A DNA stretch of 64,000 bases. It comes from Hypomyces perniciosus (lineage: Eukaryota > Ascomycota > Sordariomycetes > Hypocreales > Hypocreaceae). A model generated the notes under the pieces. The model was not told the DNA's origin and ran no database searches. It worked only from the letters and a program-made list of their open reading frames with translations. Positions 23,913-36,463 of this stretch are shown in pieces (positions within the stretch are counted from its first letter, which is position 1; each line of letters opens with the position of its first letter). The stretch lies in NCBI GenBank assembly GCA_008477525.1, contig SPDT01000005.1, forward strand, positions 186,001 through 250,000. The letters run 5' to 3'. The translations under genes were made by a program, and so were the position numbers.

Positions 23913-24838
23913 TCACTAAAGGGCGTGTATAAAGGCGACCGATAGTCGGGACTAGGACGTCTCCGCTGTTGGTTCGAGACTCGGCGTGCAACTGATTGGC
24001 GATGGCGTTGGATTAGCTTACAGACGACGTCGTTTCGACCTGCAGTCCGTCCCTCCACAACAGACTTCGCGCGTCGATTTGTGAGTGTGAGTGGGCTTTG
24101 GTGAAAGCGGTTATGGATTGGGGGCATCTTCAACAAAGAGCCGATCTAGGTTGTTCCATGTACCTCGTTCGTAGTTCGTAATCAAGGCGCAAACGTGAAG
24201 CCATTAGAGCGAGCCGATTTTTGCTAAGTCGAGACACGAATAGGGGGTTGCATATCGCCGAGATCACCGAGATCACACAGCAGCGGAAAAGAGTGAGACC
24301 CAATCAAGGTTATTTTAACAAGTTTTCTTCATTTGTTTTAAATACTATTACGCAGTATTCCGTAGAATATCTTGTGCCTGTGCCTGTGCTTGTGTATGCG
24401 TGTATGTGTGCTGTGTAAGGATGCGTGTACGTTGTGTAGCAAGCAGTATGTATGAAGAACTCCGTGTATCCCTCTTTTTCCCCTGCAGGAATAACAGTAG
24501 TACCAACAGTAAAACAAGAAATAAAAATATCTTTGCAATCATCATGTGTGCGACTTGACAGGTAATCAAAACATAAGAACATACATCGCCCAGTTGCGCC
24601 GTCGGCAGTGTTGTAAATGGTGTATCTTCAACCAATGCCCGCTTGCCTGTCCCAAAACTCAACGCCTTGCTGGAAGATCAATGACAAAACAAAATGATAA
24701 AAAAACAAAACAAAGCAAAAAAGACAAACAAAAAAGCAACAAAAGGAATACTCCAATGACGCGTCGGGGAAAATAGGCAATTAGTTTTCGCAAACAAAGA
24801 AATCACTGGGGAAAAAAACCACCCAAAATCAAGCTTCA
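23913..24838. other. Intergenic region between convergent genes
   Basis: No gene is seen. The right end (about 24690-24770) is very A-rich, which on the minus strand is the T-rich 3' UTR of the gene ending at 24839. Confidence 0.6.
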
Positions 24839-27329
24839 TTAGTTCGTCGTGGCCGTTTCGGACTCGCCGTCCTTTTCCCTGTTTGAGAGTCTGCTTCCCC
24901 TTCGGGAGGCAGGTCCCAAACGCTTTCTCTTCTTAATTTCCCTGCGTAGCTTTGCGACGGTGTTCATGTCCAGGTGTTGACCTCCTTGTTTCTCGGTGGG
25001 AGGGGCAGAAGAGCTGGCTTCGACCAGGGCTGTCAGGAGCATAAGGGCTCGCTGCTCAGGGATCTCATCCGCGTCCACTGAAGCTTCGACGTCTGAGTCT
25101 GAATCGTAGTCGTAGCCCAAAGCCAGCAGGCGCTCACGCTGAGTAAATGGCTTGGTGGAGTTCTGGCGCGGCTTCGATGGTGGCACATCTTCTTCAATGA
25201 CGGATTCTTCATCATCCCCCATCTCTGACGCCTCAGTTGGCGTGTCAGGCATGTCATGCCACTTAGGAGTACGCAGACTGTCTGAATCGTCAAAAAGTCC
25301 GGGCAGACTTTTACCCTCACCTCCGAAGCCCTTGTCCTGGAAGAGCAGGGCCTCATCATCCTGGCGCCTTGGTCCTCCACGAAAAGAATCGGCGTCAGAG
25401 TCATATATGCTAGCAGACTCATAGCCTCCTATGTTAAATCCTGCATCCAGATGTCCACCAGACAATGGATTGGGGTCAGACTCTTCCTTCAACGGTGTAG
25501 CGGGAGAAATGAAGATCGAGTCTCCGCAAGAATCTTCATCTGCACCAACACGGTCTGGGGCAATGGAGCTATCACCTCCCCTAGAGCGGATACTGCGAGA
25601 AGAGAAATCACCAAACTTCATCTCCCTGAAGATTGATGAGTGTGGGAGATCGATGGAAGTGTCAGCTGTGCGGATGCTGCGGGAGCTGTTAAATCGAGGG
25701 CTAGAGCGATCTGACGGGGTAGATGATGAAATTGATCCCTGCCTCCTATGTGTGCGGGAAGACATTTGCTTCTCGATGTCATCAAGTCGGCTTGTAGACC
25801 GGGTAGGGCCTGTCATACTGCTAATGGAAAAGTTGCAGTTATTTTCGGAGTGTGTGGAACTCGAATCCTCCCAAGTTGGAGTCGAGGGATGCAGATGCTC
25901 TCCAGTAGTATTCTTGTTGAAGCGGCTCCAGTCGTAGTAGTTGTCGGGTCTGTGTTGGGGATATTGTGGCAGATTTGCCGAAGTTGAGAAAATCGGAGTA
26001 TCGCATCTTGGCTGGCAGGAGGACATTGCCCTGTCATGACTGAGAGCGCTGACTGAGATGTTAAGCGCCTCTCTCGCGGAGCGCACAGATCCTTGTACGG
26101 GTCGGCAGGGAGCCTGGTCAGTTGGCAGGCTGCACTGTCTGGGCTTATACCTCGGAACACCAGGTGGTGAGGCTGAGCGAGATGCAGGGCCCAGCGAATT
26201 CGAGTCATCTCGCATGTAGGGGCCAGCTGATGTCCTTGGGGGCCGTGGATGAGTTGAGGCCCGAGAGCCAGCGACGGATATTCTTCCACATGGGTTTGTC
26301 GCCTTTCCGCGGCAACACTTTAGCCTGTCGTTCGCAGACCGAGCCAATCCATCCAGAGCCATCGCATCCAGGCTCATAGCCCGAGAGGTCTGGGCCGGGA
26401 CAGTGATGCTTAGTCTCATTCTCCTCGACTTCGGGCTACCTCTCAGCGAGATCTGTCTTGAAGACGGTCGCTTTTCGGTTTCCTCTGATGCCGAGGTCTC
26501 CTCAAGCTGCTCTGGGATTATTTCAGTGACATATGTGCTCCGATAAGCACTAGCCGCAGAAAAGCTTCCTCGGGGGCGATATGGAAGGGGCGATGCTGCA
26601 AGAGAGGGATAGAATGGCTGCAGGGCTGGGCTGGGCAAGTTGACACTGCTCTCGATCATATTTCTATCAGCCACATCCTCACCGTAGTCCCTCGTGCCGG
26701 TTGCCTGAACCCGTGATCGAAAGTCGCAGGGCTTGATCTCGCCCTGGGCATCCAAGATATCAACAAATGCTGAAGACCGACGGCGGGAGCTAGCAGGCGA
26801 GGGGCAGTCACGATTGCCGTAAGATGTCGTTGGTGGAGCAATGTGTGTTGAGGGGCGTCGCTCTCGCTCACTGCCATGGGAGGAGGTCAGGGTCAAGGTC
26901 GGGCCACGAAGAGATTCCTTCGGGTTGCGGCCGGTAGATTTGGGTCGTTGTTGCAGGTCTAATCCGTCGTCGCTCGGGGCGGTGTTGGGGCGTCCTCCAC
27001 TTATTCCGATAAGACGAGGTTTCAATGGGGATGACGAGCCAAGCGATTCTGTGGTGGGCTTAAGTCGGGATTGATTCCACACTGTTGATGATCGTTGCCA
27101 TTCCTCTATGGTCCTCGGTCCACTGCCATTACCAGCAGTCATGCCTGTAGAATTGCGGTCAGATTCCAATCTCTCTATGGTATCTACTTGAGTTCATATT
27201 CTTAGTAAAGAAAAGCAACGGACCTCGAACTTGTGGGAGGGCGGCAACAGTCGAAGGATGGGCTTGGTTCCTATGCTCGAATGCCGAATCGGCGGACGGC
27301 CTCCTGTTCAGGAAGTTGCGCAGACCCAT
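24839..27329 (-). CDS. Serine-rich, mostly disordered protein of unknown function
   Basis: Exons 27329-27224 and 27183-24839 encode 816 aa. The 40-bp intron (GTCCGT...AAGTAG, ACTAAG branch) is very short, but joining gives a smooth reading (VRDTIERLESDRNS). The N-terminus starts MGLRNFLNRRPS, which is basic and could bind membrane or be myristoylated at Gly 2. The bulk is rich in Ser, Pro and Arg with many RRXS-type phosphorylation sites and acidic patches near 640-700. The C-terminus (about 720-800) is helical, with a basic KLRREIKKRKR segment that could act as a nuclear signal. No known domain is visible. It is preceded on its 5' side by 7 kb without genes, so it may have a large regulatory region. 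Confidence 0.75.
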
Positions 27330-27890
27330 AATGGCTATCGTCTGGCGTTTGCCAACAAGGCCATACGGCAGATGGCTGTACACGGAGCAGAATCTGCCTT
27401 CGAGGTTGGGTGATGTGTTGCTGATCGAAGTCGCACTAGCTAGCGGTCGTAGTGGCGAAGACGGGGACAATTGTTGTTCCCTTTCAACGTTGAGACTGGA
27501 GGATATACTCGTAGTCCAGGAAGACGGTGTTGTTGTATGTGCAGAGTACGGAGTGGTAGTAGTACTGCGAGAGAGTATGTACTCGTAGAGATAATGAATG
27601 TGGAGGAATGGGAGAAAAGGAAAAGTGAGACGTGGATCAAGAGATGGAGGGGGTCAGGCCCGTCTAAAGATATCCGGGGGAGGGGACAGACAAATACTCG
27701 CTCTGCGATGGGCAGCAGGTGAATGTCGACCAGGTATTATGTGAAGAAAAGTGAGCAGCCAGCCAGCAAGCAAACAGCAACAACCACAACTAGACGGATG
27801 GTCCAGGACGGATGGAGACTTGCATCTCCACTGGCGTGGTAGGGGTGTACTCGGCATGTACAAGGCCTGGGTAGCGCAACTGACGAGGAT

Positions 27891-27910
27891 CCTACCCTAC
27901 CCTACCCTGG
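27891..27910. repeat. 5-bp tandem repeat CCTAC
   Basis: Three perfect CCTAC units and a partial fourth occur head to tail in the gene-free region. Confidence 0.8.
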
Positions 27911-29280
27911 CATGGGTGTGGATGGACGCCTTGGCCCGCCCGTGTGTCCGTCGTCGTCGTCCGGCTGGCCGTCGTACGAAGGCCGTCGGCGTCAGGAAGT
28001 ATCGTCCTAGCTCCTGGAACTGCTTCTCGCGTCAGATCAACCCATTGATCAAGCCCATAATAGTACGTACATACATACATACACCTACTCCTCCATACTC
28101 CGTATGTCATGCTAATCAACGCTAGCAGTGGCAATACGACTCGGCAGTCTGTGCCAGAATGCACATGTTGACTGACTGCGTGAGACATGAAACACGGGAT
28201 ATACGTACATGGCCGCTGCAGAACGCTGTCGAATGTCGCAGCCCGACGCCTCACCTCGCAGCGACGGCGATTCATCCCTTCTCGTCCCGTTTGGCTGCTG
28301 CTGCTGGATGGCTGCGAATTGTGGTCCTGACTCCTTGCGGCTGCAAGGCTCCCGGGAGAAAACAGACCCTAGACGCATGGACGCCACTCAACCAGGGCCT
28401 GATCTGGTGGCTGTCAGGGGTCGGATCCAGGGGGTCTGGCCTGTGACAACGCTTAGAGCAAGACATTGGCAGCATTTGGAAGAAGAAGAGGACCCCCGTC
28501 AGCAGAGGTGAGGCACCACGACAGGCGCCAGGGGGCCGTCAACCGGGAGAGTCGCAGCATTATTACTCGTATCGGAGACACAGAAAGAAAGAAGAAGAAA
28601 AACGCCACACTATACAGCGTAATGTACTCGAAGACACACAAGACAGACGCCCCATCAATGCAATGGGGGTGTGTGTGTCGATGATTCGATCGATTGAGTG
28701 AATGGAGAGGTGTGTCGGTGAAGATGGGGAATTTCGGAGAAAATGATGTCTGTCTGTGGGTTTTGGCGGGACGTCGCCTTCCTTCCTCAGGGCCCTCCTC
28801 TGCTCGCTCACCTGCCCACCAAACGACAGAGCAGGGGGGCACTAAAGTCCGGGCTTTCCAGCAGGGGCGTGAGAGCCTGAAGGCCCCCGAGAGCCCCGGC
28901 TCCAGCACTACTCGCAACTTCGTAAAAAATCGCCCTGTTGGAACAGCACGGCTTACTGGTACGGTCGTTATGTGTATGTATAAGCAATGGAGCGGTGATT
29001 ACAGATGGTAGCACTATGTATATGCGAAATTGAGCAACATCCAACAGATGATACTATCGTATAGCATATTTATTTCTACGAAGTACTAATCCGTAGTAGT
29101 AGCAGAGATTCATTTCTTCACGATAAATGGTGCTTTGTCGCGTATTCGTTAGGTTGTTCGCGTATGTATGCACTAAAGCATCACGCGCGCCCAACCCCTG
29201 ATTGTCATGCAGTGTGAATCAGTGTGAATTCCGACATGCATACTATTCCGTACATGCATGTGCTCTATACTAGTACTAGG

Positions 29281-29304
29281 TACTGCGTACTGCGTACTGC
29301 GTAG
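29281..29304. repeat. 7-bp tandem repeat TACTGCG
   Basis: Three perfect TACTGCG units followed by TAG share the 7-bp period and TAC/GTA ends of the dispersed nonamer, with one base changed in the core. Confidence 0.8.
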
Positions 29305-30011
29305 AAAGGAATCACATTTCCCCGAGAAGGATAATATGGAGTGCATATACGGAGTACATATACGGAGCACGGAGTGCAGCTGTTGGTAACCTGCCAGCCG
29401 TCATAATCACTAAAATACACACATAATAATAATAATCCTACCCAGCTGTTTGTTTTGCCGTTGGTGGCTTTTCCACATCTGCCTCCTCCCGCCCAACTGT
29501 ACGGCTCCTATCCACCTGAACGCCGACTCCTCTCCTAGGACTCGAAGCAGTAGTATTTTCTCCCAACAGTAGGAATACAGCATACGAGCTGCGCTAAACC
29601 ATAGTATGGCCATGGCTGATTGCATCAATCCCACATGGCCCCCATTTCTGGGTCGGGCAATACTCGTAGTAATATACCTGAGCCAGCTAAAATAGCAAGG
29701 CTGCTACTGTATCGGTGGACCGACTCTGGCGATGTGGCTCAATTCATCGATCGCCGGTTTGGCTCGTCGCTCTCGTTCATCTCGAATCATCGCGATGGGT
29801 GTCGGGGGCATTTCCGATGATTTTATGAGCATCTTGTTTCCGTTCGGTAAATACCCAGCAGGGCATGGATAAATAAAAATTAAGTCATCGGCGAGTCAGC
29901 CCAACTAACAGGGGAGGGAGTGTGAACAAAGGCCCATGTCCCTGCGTTTTTTTGAGAACAAGGGGCCTTGTTTGTTGATGAAGGCTTTCACACGGCGATA
30001 ATACCAGGACG

Positions 30012-30027
30012 GACGGAGTACTCCGTC
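30012..30027. other. 16-bp perfect palindrome on the nonamer core
   Basis: GACGGAGTACTCCGTC reads the same on both strands. It is equivalent to two motif halves fused at GTAC. Confidence 0.85.
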
Positions 30028-33000
30028 GTCGTCACGGAGAACTTACATAGTACTACTGATAGTACTACAAACAAAGCCCTTGTCCTCCGTGCTCCGTAGA
30101 TGATACCCGGACGGAGGCAGAAACAAACCTCTCTCTGAGTACGGAGTATTACAAGCACATACTCGTACCCATTGGTGTGGTTTGCGAGTGGCTGTTGTTG
30201 CCGGCGCACAGGGCATCTCTCCCTCTCTTCAGTGAGCTCGCTCCATGCAGATGATGTGAAACGGCGCAAAAGCCCCAAAATACTACCCAAGATATGCAGT
30301 GAAAGCGTGTAGAAACGTCCGTTCCCTTCCATCAATGCAACTACTTGGTACACTGGCATGAAACGGCTCTCCCCCTACATACGCATGTACATACGAATAT
30401 GTACTACAAACGCACGCGAGGCATGGCAGTGGAGAAGAGACTCCAATTGACCGTTTGTTTGACAAAGCAATGACTTGGGCATGCAACATGCAATCGGGCA
30501 TCAGGCTGGGCCTTGTTTCGCTGACGCCGGCGACGATGAGTAAACAAACTCCGATCTGGAATACTATCCATGTACGTAACTACGAGTAGAGGAGGGTGAT
30601 CTTGCTTGGCATTTGAAGTGTCATGTCATATAACACAAATTGAAATTGAAGGATGCTATCACATCGCACATGAGCTGAGAGAGAAGGTGGAAATTTAACA
30701 TGAAAATGCCAAAACGAACAACAACGACAAGAGGGCTTTTCTGTCGTCTCAATCATGCACGATTTTGCTTTTTTAATTCAACCTTTTTTTCCCTCTCTCA
30801 CTCAACCTTGTCTCATCTCCATATTCCACGTGGGACAGCATGTCCGGATCGATAGCACTCGCGTCCGCGTGTCTGTCGGTTGGACGCCTCTTTTTTTTTC
30901 GTGGCTCTGCGGCGCTGTGTCTGTTTGAGGCTGGGTCGGCGATGTGGACAAGCAGTAATATGCCGTAATATGTATGCACTCTGAAGGATTTGTGAAGATG
31001 GTGCAGTTGGAGCGCACAGACTGGTTGTTGGATGTTGCGTTTGCATCTGATAACCAGCCATGCCATGCCATGGATACACATGACTCTCTCGTTGAGTGCA
31101 TACTCTTAGTAGTATTCCGTATTCATACGAAGTGCGGAGTAATACTACACCGCCAGAAAGACGATGACGGAAGTTGTCATCATCCTCAACAAAGACTGTC
31201 TACCAGCCTCCTGGTCCATGGAGAGATGGAGAGATGGGTCTGTGGGATGCTGATGCTAATGCAGGCCGTACGGAGTACATGCAGCAAGGTTTATCGTGAC
31301 GACCAACGGACTATTCCAACTGAAGAAGGTATAAAGTCCGAACACTTCCTACTCCTACTATTACTACAGAATTATCATAGCAGCTATCAAATTAGAAAGA
31401 AAAGTCTTTCTTGATTAAAGTGATGGTTTGCCATGCTAGAGATCTAGTTCGTTCCGATCGCCAATATCGGGGGAAAGGGATTGAGATCTCAGTGGCTTTG
31501 TGGCTTGTGCCATCCGTGAGCCGATCTTGATGGGAGTGAGGGCTTATTTTCGCCCGTGCTTTTCTCACCAACCTCTCTCTCTCCTCTGTGAAAGGATATA
31601 TCTCGGGATTTCGGGTACGAGGATAAGTAGTATTTGTTCCCTCTCTCTTTCAACATCATTGGTACTCCGTACTATCAATCACCGTCATTATTAGTAGCAA
31701 CGCCGCCCCCGACGGCCTCTCGGACAGAATCTGTCAGAGCGTCTACGAGTACGCCCAGCTTCATCGGGAGGCAGATGCCGAGATCTTCCCAAGGGCCAGT
31801 TAGCAGGGCGCGGGGTTGTCAATTCTCTTCCGTCTGCTGTCAATCCTACCATCGGGGGCCCGAAATCTTACGGGAATCAGAGGACCAGGAAAAGCGACAA
31901 TTCCAAATGGGGGCTAATGCTGGTGGACCTCTTCGAAATGAGATGCCCCAACCGGAGGACCAGGGAGGTGTGAAAGAAGTGATGATTATGTCAAGGTAAA
32001 AAAGTCTCCTCCCAGATGGACGGATGTTGTACATATCCATACCATCTACCATTGGTTACTGGTGCAAGGATATTTGACAAGGCTTTGACAAGACCAGGCC
32101 CCTTGATCCAAGAGGCCAGGATTAAGAGGATATTAGTGGGCCGTAAGTCATCGGGAAAAAGCAATGATTGATGTGCCAGAGCAAAGCAAAAAAGGGCGCC
32201 TAGCTTAATGATGTAATCAAAGATTTGCAATTCATGGGAGGGACTCGTTGCGTTGCCTCAGTGCAGTGTTTTTTGTTTGTTTGTTGCTTTCCAAAACAAC
32301 ATCACTCAGCCAGCCACATCCTCTGCTGACTACCCGGGACACTTACGAGTGCTCCAAAAGCCTTGTACAACCATAAACATGATATATGATGATGTTGTTC
32401 CTTGGGTATCCAGGGCCCAAATTCAGCTTCAGGTGGTTAGTATAGTGCTAAGACGGTAGACGTCTACTTCGTACTCTCCATCAGATGGTGGTTAATTACG
32501 AGTACGCCCTACCTGTATTGTATGTACTCCGTATACTCGTATTACATACAGAATGCCATTCATATCCACGATCGGAATCGCATCGCGAAAATTATCGGCA
32601 ATGCAACCAGGGCACCTGGTAGGATTAGGCACTAAATTAATTGAATCAGAATTCATAAAAAAAAATCCCCGGTCTCAGTCAGTACTACTACTACTACTCC
32701 GTACTCGTCCCTTTTACCCTTTACCCCGGAAAAGCAAAACCAGGCTTGCATGAATGCTCCGTATTGTGTGCAATCAAGATCGAGATGAAAGCCTGCGCGC
32801 CAAAATGCACCTCATGATTTGCAGAAAAAAATACGAGTACTAACACACAAACTGCTGAGAATCAGCCCATCACCGCCCACACTTGGACATGGTGAGGATG
32901 GCGTGAACGTGTTTCGGAAATTGCCATCGACATCGAATCTACTTACTCGTACTCTATTGACCGGCTACGTAGCACCAGGAGGTTAATGCTAATCGCGGTA

Positions 33001-33672
33001 AGGCTATCATCACATCTTTACTGCTCGTAGTTTAGGCCATACGTGGATAGGTAGGATAGAACTACTCCGTACGCCCGTACTTTGTAATACTAGTAGTAGC
33101 TTCAGCTCAAATCTTTTCAATCCGTTGACGTTTTAAGCCTCCCCGTCAGAGGGGGAATAGCGCGAGCGTTGATGATAATGGGCAAGCCAGCCGCCTATCA
33201 ACACCTGAACGTGGCGTCGTGGCTCTCTTCTAGCATAAATGCCAACTTGGTGATGTCAGGTCGACTAGTAAACAGTAGTACTACTAGCAGTAGTATTGTA
33301 TTATAGTACGGAGTATGTAGTATTAGTATGAGATGGCTCCATAGCCAACGACGTACGCTATGTTGGGTTCGCCGATGCTCTCATGACTAACGACGACATC
33401 TAACCTGTTGCAGTATTGCTGCGATTTTCACCACCGCAGTTCCTCGGTAGATAGATCTCTATCATTTTCACACTGCGATTCAGCTAGTCAAGGGCAAAGT
33501 GACCGATCGTAGTGCACTTGTTAGCAAGGGTCCAGGGGATGCGTTCATTCCCCCGTAACGATGCAACCTATCAGATTGTCGAGACCTCCATTCCTCACGA
33601 CACTAAATTTAATCCCGATAAACTATGGAAAACTAGTGAAGGCAAACACGAGATTGTGTAATGAATGGTGAG

Positions 33673-33687
33673 TACGGAGTACGGAGT
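33673..33687. repeat. Tandem TACGGAG pair
   Basis: Two head-to-tail 7-bp units (TACGGAG) are followed by T. Two more nonamers lie within 80 bp (33735, 33748). Confidence 0.8.
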
Positions 33688-34409
33688 CATAATATTATGG
33701 AGTAGCACTTTGTAAGACATAATACTACTGGTATTACGGAGTAGTAGTACGGAGTAGTAATGAAGAAACAGTTCTTTCGACTGACTCTTCAAGGACTGAG
33801 GCTGAGGAACTGCGGGAGAGCCCGAGGCGTTTGAAACCGGTCAACATATCAACGTGAAACCTGCATGTGCTATCACTTTTGAAGATTTGGACATAATTAC
33901 TCTCTCTTGATTGCTCTACAAGGGGCAGAGAGCCTCAAACATCCTTAATCCCAATGAGCCGGTTTGGCAAGATACGCCACGCTCCACTCCGATCTCCAAT
34001 GTCTGACTCTTAGTAAAAAATGCTTATGTATTTACTCCGTATTACGCGGCTATTGGGCTTTGTTTGCGTTTACGGAGTGTGCATGCGTCCATTATGTTTG
34101 AGACCTGCTGAGACAGGCAGGCCGGGTAAACGAGCCCGAGACTCTTGTTGTGAGGTACATCCCGGTACCCTCATGTGCGCATCGTTTTTGCCTGCATGTC
34201 TCGTACCCTAAAGGTCTCCAAACGGTGATGCGTCAACGCGTCTGATGACCCTGTCTCACTTTGCAGCCAGACAGCAGAGAGCCTCATGAGGGGGGGAAAC
34301 GGAAAACTGACTTCTCACAAACGCCGCTGGCCTCGGGGCGTTTATTTGCTTTCCCTCTGTAATTATTGATGAAACAAGCCCGACATTAGTATTGGACAGC
34401 ATACGAGAG

Positions 34410-36463
34410 ATGCCTTCTGCTGGTGTGCTGCTGCTGCTCAGCAGTCTTGCGCGACTTGCGGCGGCTCAGTTCCGCCGAGGCCCGAAGGCGTGACAGTGCT
34501 AAAATCCAAATTCCACGAGAATGTCACCATCTCGTTCAAAGAGGTCTGGTGCTGTCGATCGAGATTTTCGCCATTGATTGCAGGCTGACGAAGTGATTTA
34601 CCGTAGCCCGGCATTTGCGAGACGACGCCGGGCGTCAAGTCTTACGCGGGACATATCCATCTGCCTCCAGGCCTCCTAGAAGATGCAGATGGCGAGCCTC
34701 AGCACTACCCCCTCAATACGTAGGCGGAGAACCCCATTGCTCCTGTGATTTAATGAGTGGCTCACGTCTTCACTAGATTCTTCTGGTTCTTTGAGGCCCG
34801 CAAAGATCCTGCCAATGCTCCTCTTGCCATCTGGCTCAATGGAGGGCCCGGCTCCTCGTCTATGCTGGGCCTTCTCACTGAGAACGGCCCGTGTTTCGTC
34901 AATGAGGACTCGAAATCCACCTTCTTGAATCCGTGGAGTTGGAATAATGAGGTTAATATGCTGTACATTGATGAGCCGAATCAGGTTGGCTTCTCATACG
35001 ACATCCCAACCAACTGTTCGGTCAACCTCGCAGGAGGGAGCGTGGATCTTAAGTCGGCAGACTTCTCAAAGAAGCTACCCGAGCTCAACCTGAATTCGCT
35101 TGCTGGAACGTTCAGCAGCCAGAAGCAATCCCATACAACCAACACCACCGCTCAGGCTGCCCATGCTTTGTGGCATTTTGCTCAGACTTGATTCTTTGAG
35201 TTCCCCCATTATAAGCCCAAGGATGATCGCATCAGCCTCTGGGCTGAGAGCTACGGTGGCCATTATGGTCCCGGTTTCATGCGTTTCTTCAAGCAGCAGA
35301 ATGAGAAGATTGCGAATGGCACGATTGATGATGAGCATGCCCATTACCTTCACTTGGATACGCTGGGCATTGTCAATGGATATCTCGATGCCGTCCTACA
35401 AGCGGAGGCTTATATCGAGTTTCCATACAGGAATGTAAGTCAGAGGCCCTAAATACTAGTACCACTACTGGCATGGATATGATGACTACTATGTCTATTC
35501 TTACTGCTGACAGACTTCTGCAGACCTATGGCATCCAAGTCTTCAATCAGTCCATATACGATGAGCTGATGCACAACTTCACAAAGTCCAATGGATGCAG
35601 GGAGCAATTAACCAGGTGCCAGCAAAGCCTCGGTGTCTTTGACGTGGCTGCCGTCAACTCTCAAAAAGCCAATGTCGCTGACGTCTGCGATATTGAAGAA
35701 TCCTGCGACGATATGGCCACCAAGCTTTACTTCACCCTCAACCGTGGCTGGTTCGACATCGGCCACACCCTTCAGGACCCCTTCCCACCTCCCCACATTC
35801 ACGGCTACCTGGCCGAAGAAAGCGTCCTCCGCGCCCTCGGCTCACCCGTCAATTTCACCGCAGGTTCCAGTGCTGTGCAGCTCAACTTCGCCAGCGCAAA
35901 CGATGAGATCCACGGGGGCTTCCTCGACGCCGTGGGATACCTCCTTGACAGCGGCATCAAAGTGCACATGATGTACTCCGTACGGCGACCGGGACTACGC
36001 CTGTAACTGGATCGGCGGTGAGAAAGCCAGCTTGGCGGTGCCATACTCACATGCTAAAGACTTTGCACACGCGGGCTATGCGCCGCTACTCACGGAGAAG
36101 GGCGTCGGGGGGATGACGCGCCAGTTTGGGAATTACAGCTTCTCAAGGGTGTTTCAGGCGGGACACATGATCCCTTCGTATCAGCCCGAAGCGGCGTATG
36201 AGATTTTCATGCGCGCCATGTTTAATCGCGATATTGCTACAGGGCTGGAGCCTGTTACGGATGAGCTGGCAACGGACGGGCCGAGCGATACTTGGCACGT
36301 GAAGGATGAGCCGCCGGAGATGCCTTTGCCCAAGTGCTACATCCTGGCTCCTGAATCGTGTGTGCCTGATGTATGGGAGAAGGTTGTGGCGGGAGCTGTG
36401 AAGGTCAAGGATTGGTTTGTTGTTTCGGATGACGAGGATGAGCTGGTTTCGGAGGAGCTATAA
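34410..36463 (+). pseudogene. Broken secreted serine carboxypeptidase (family S10)
   Basis: Exon-like blocks 34410-34543, 34607-34719, 34777-35434 and 35524-36463 retain a signal peptide (MPSAGVLLLLSSLARLAAAQ) and all S10 hallmarks: [10 protein letters not shown], the nucleophile context ESYGGHYGP, the Asp context DRDYACNW in a shifted frame, and QAGHMIPSY with the catalytic His. Three lesions break it. A one-base loss near 34471 shifts frame right after the signal peptide. A TGA at 35189-35191 stands where the family has Trp. A 7-bp insertion at about 35975-35983 shifts frame just before the catalytic Asp and creates the nonamer TACTCCGTA. Outside the lesions the sequence is little decayed, so inactivation looks recent. 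Intact relatives are vacuolar or secreted peptidases removing C-terminal residues. Confidence 0.9.

Larger units (their letters stand above)
27330..34409. other. 7-kb gene-free region dense in nonamer motifs
   Basis: No open frame here has an intron-exon structure, domain or composition that I would trust. Thirteen exact nonamers and many TACTCGTA variants are found, with several short palindromes and low-complexity tracts. It could be a long promoter region for the disordered-protein gene, hold noncoding RNAs, or be decayed DNA. Confidence 0.55.

Noticed and set aside
23905..23960. Possible extra intron (GTGAGT at 23905) and a further dcl1 exon
   Set aside because: The GTGAGT overlaps the stop codon, but downstream acceptors give short unconvincing frames and no good branch site.
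28453..28917. Minus-strand open frame of about 150 codons
   Set aside because: Composition follows underlying low-complexity DNA (polyphenylalanine from a purine tract), with no motif or intron signals.
30773..31101. Three overlapping minus-strand frames
   Set aside because: All three frames are open over the same DNA, which reflects base composition rather than coding.
32415..32475. tRNA-like D-arm string GGTTAGTATAGTG
   Set aside because: No T-arm GTTCGAATC-type loop and no acceptor stem; not a tRNA, at best a chance match.
35189..35191. RIP as the cause of the nonsense change in the carboxypeptidase
   Set aside because: The altered base is in a CpC rather than the CpA context typical of RIP, and the surrounding sequence lacks dense C-to-T change.
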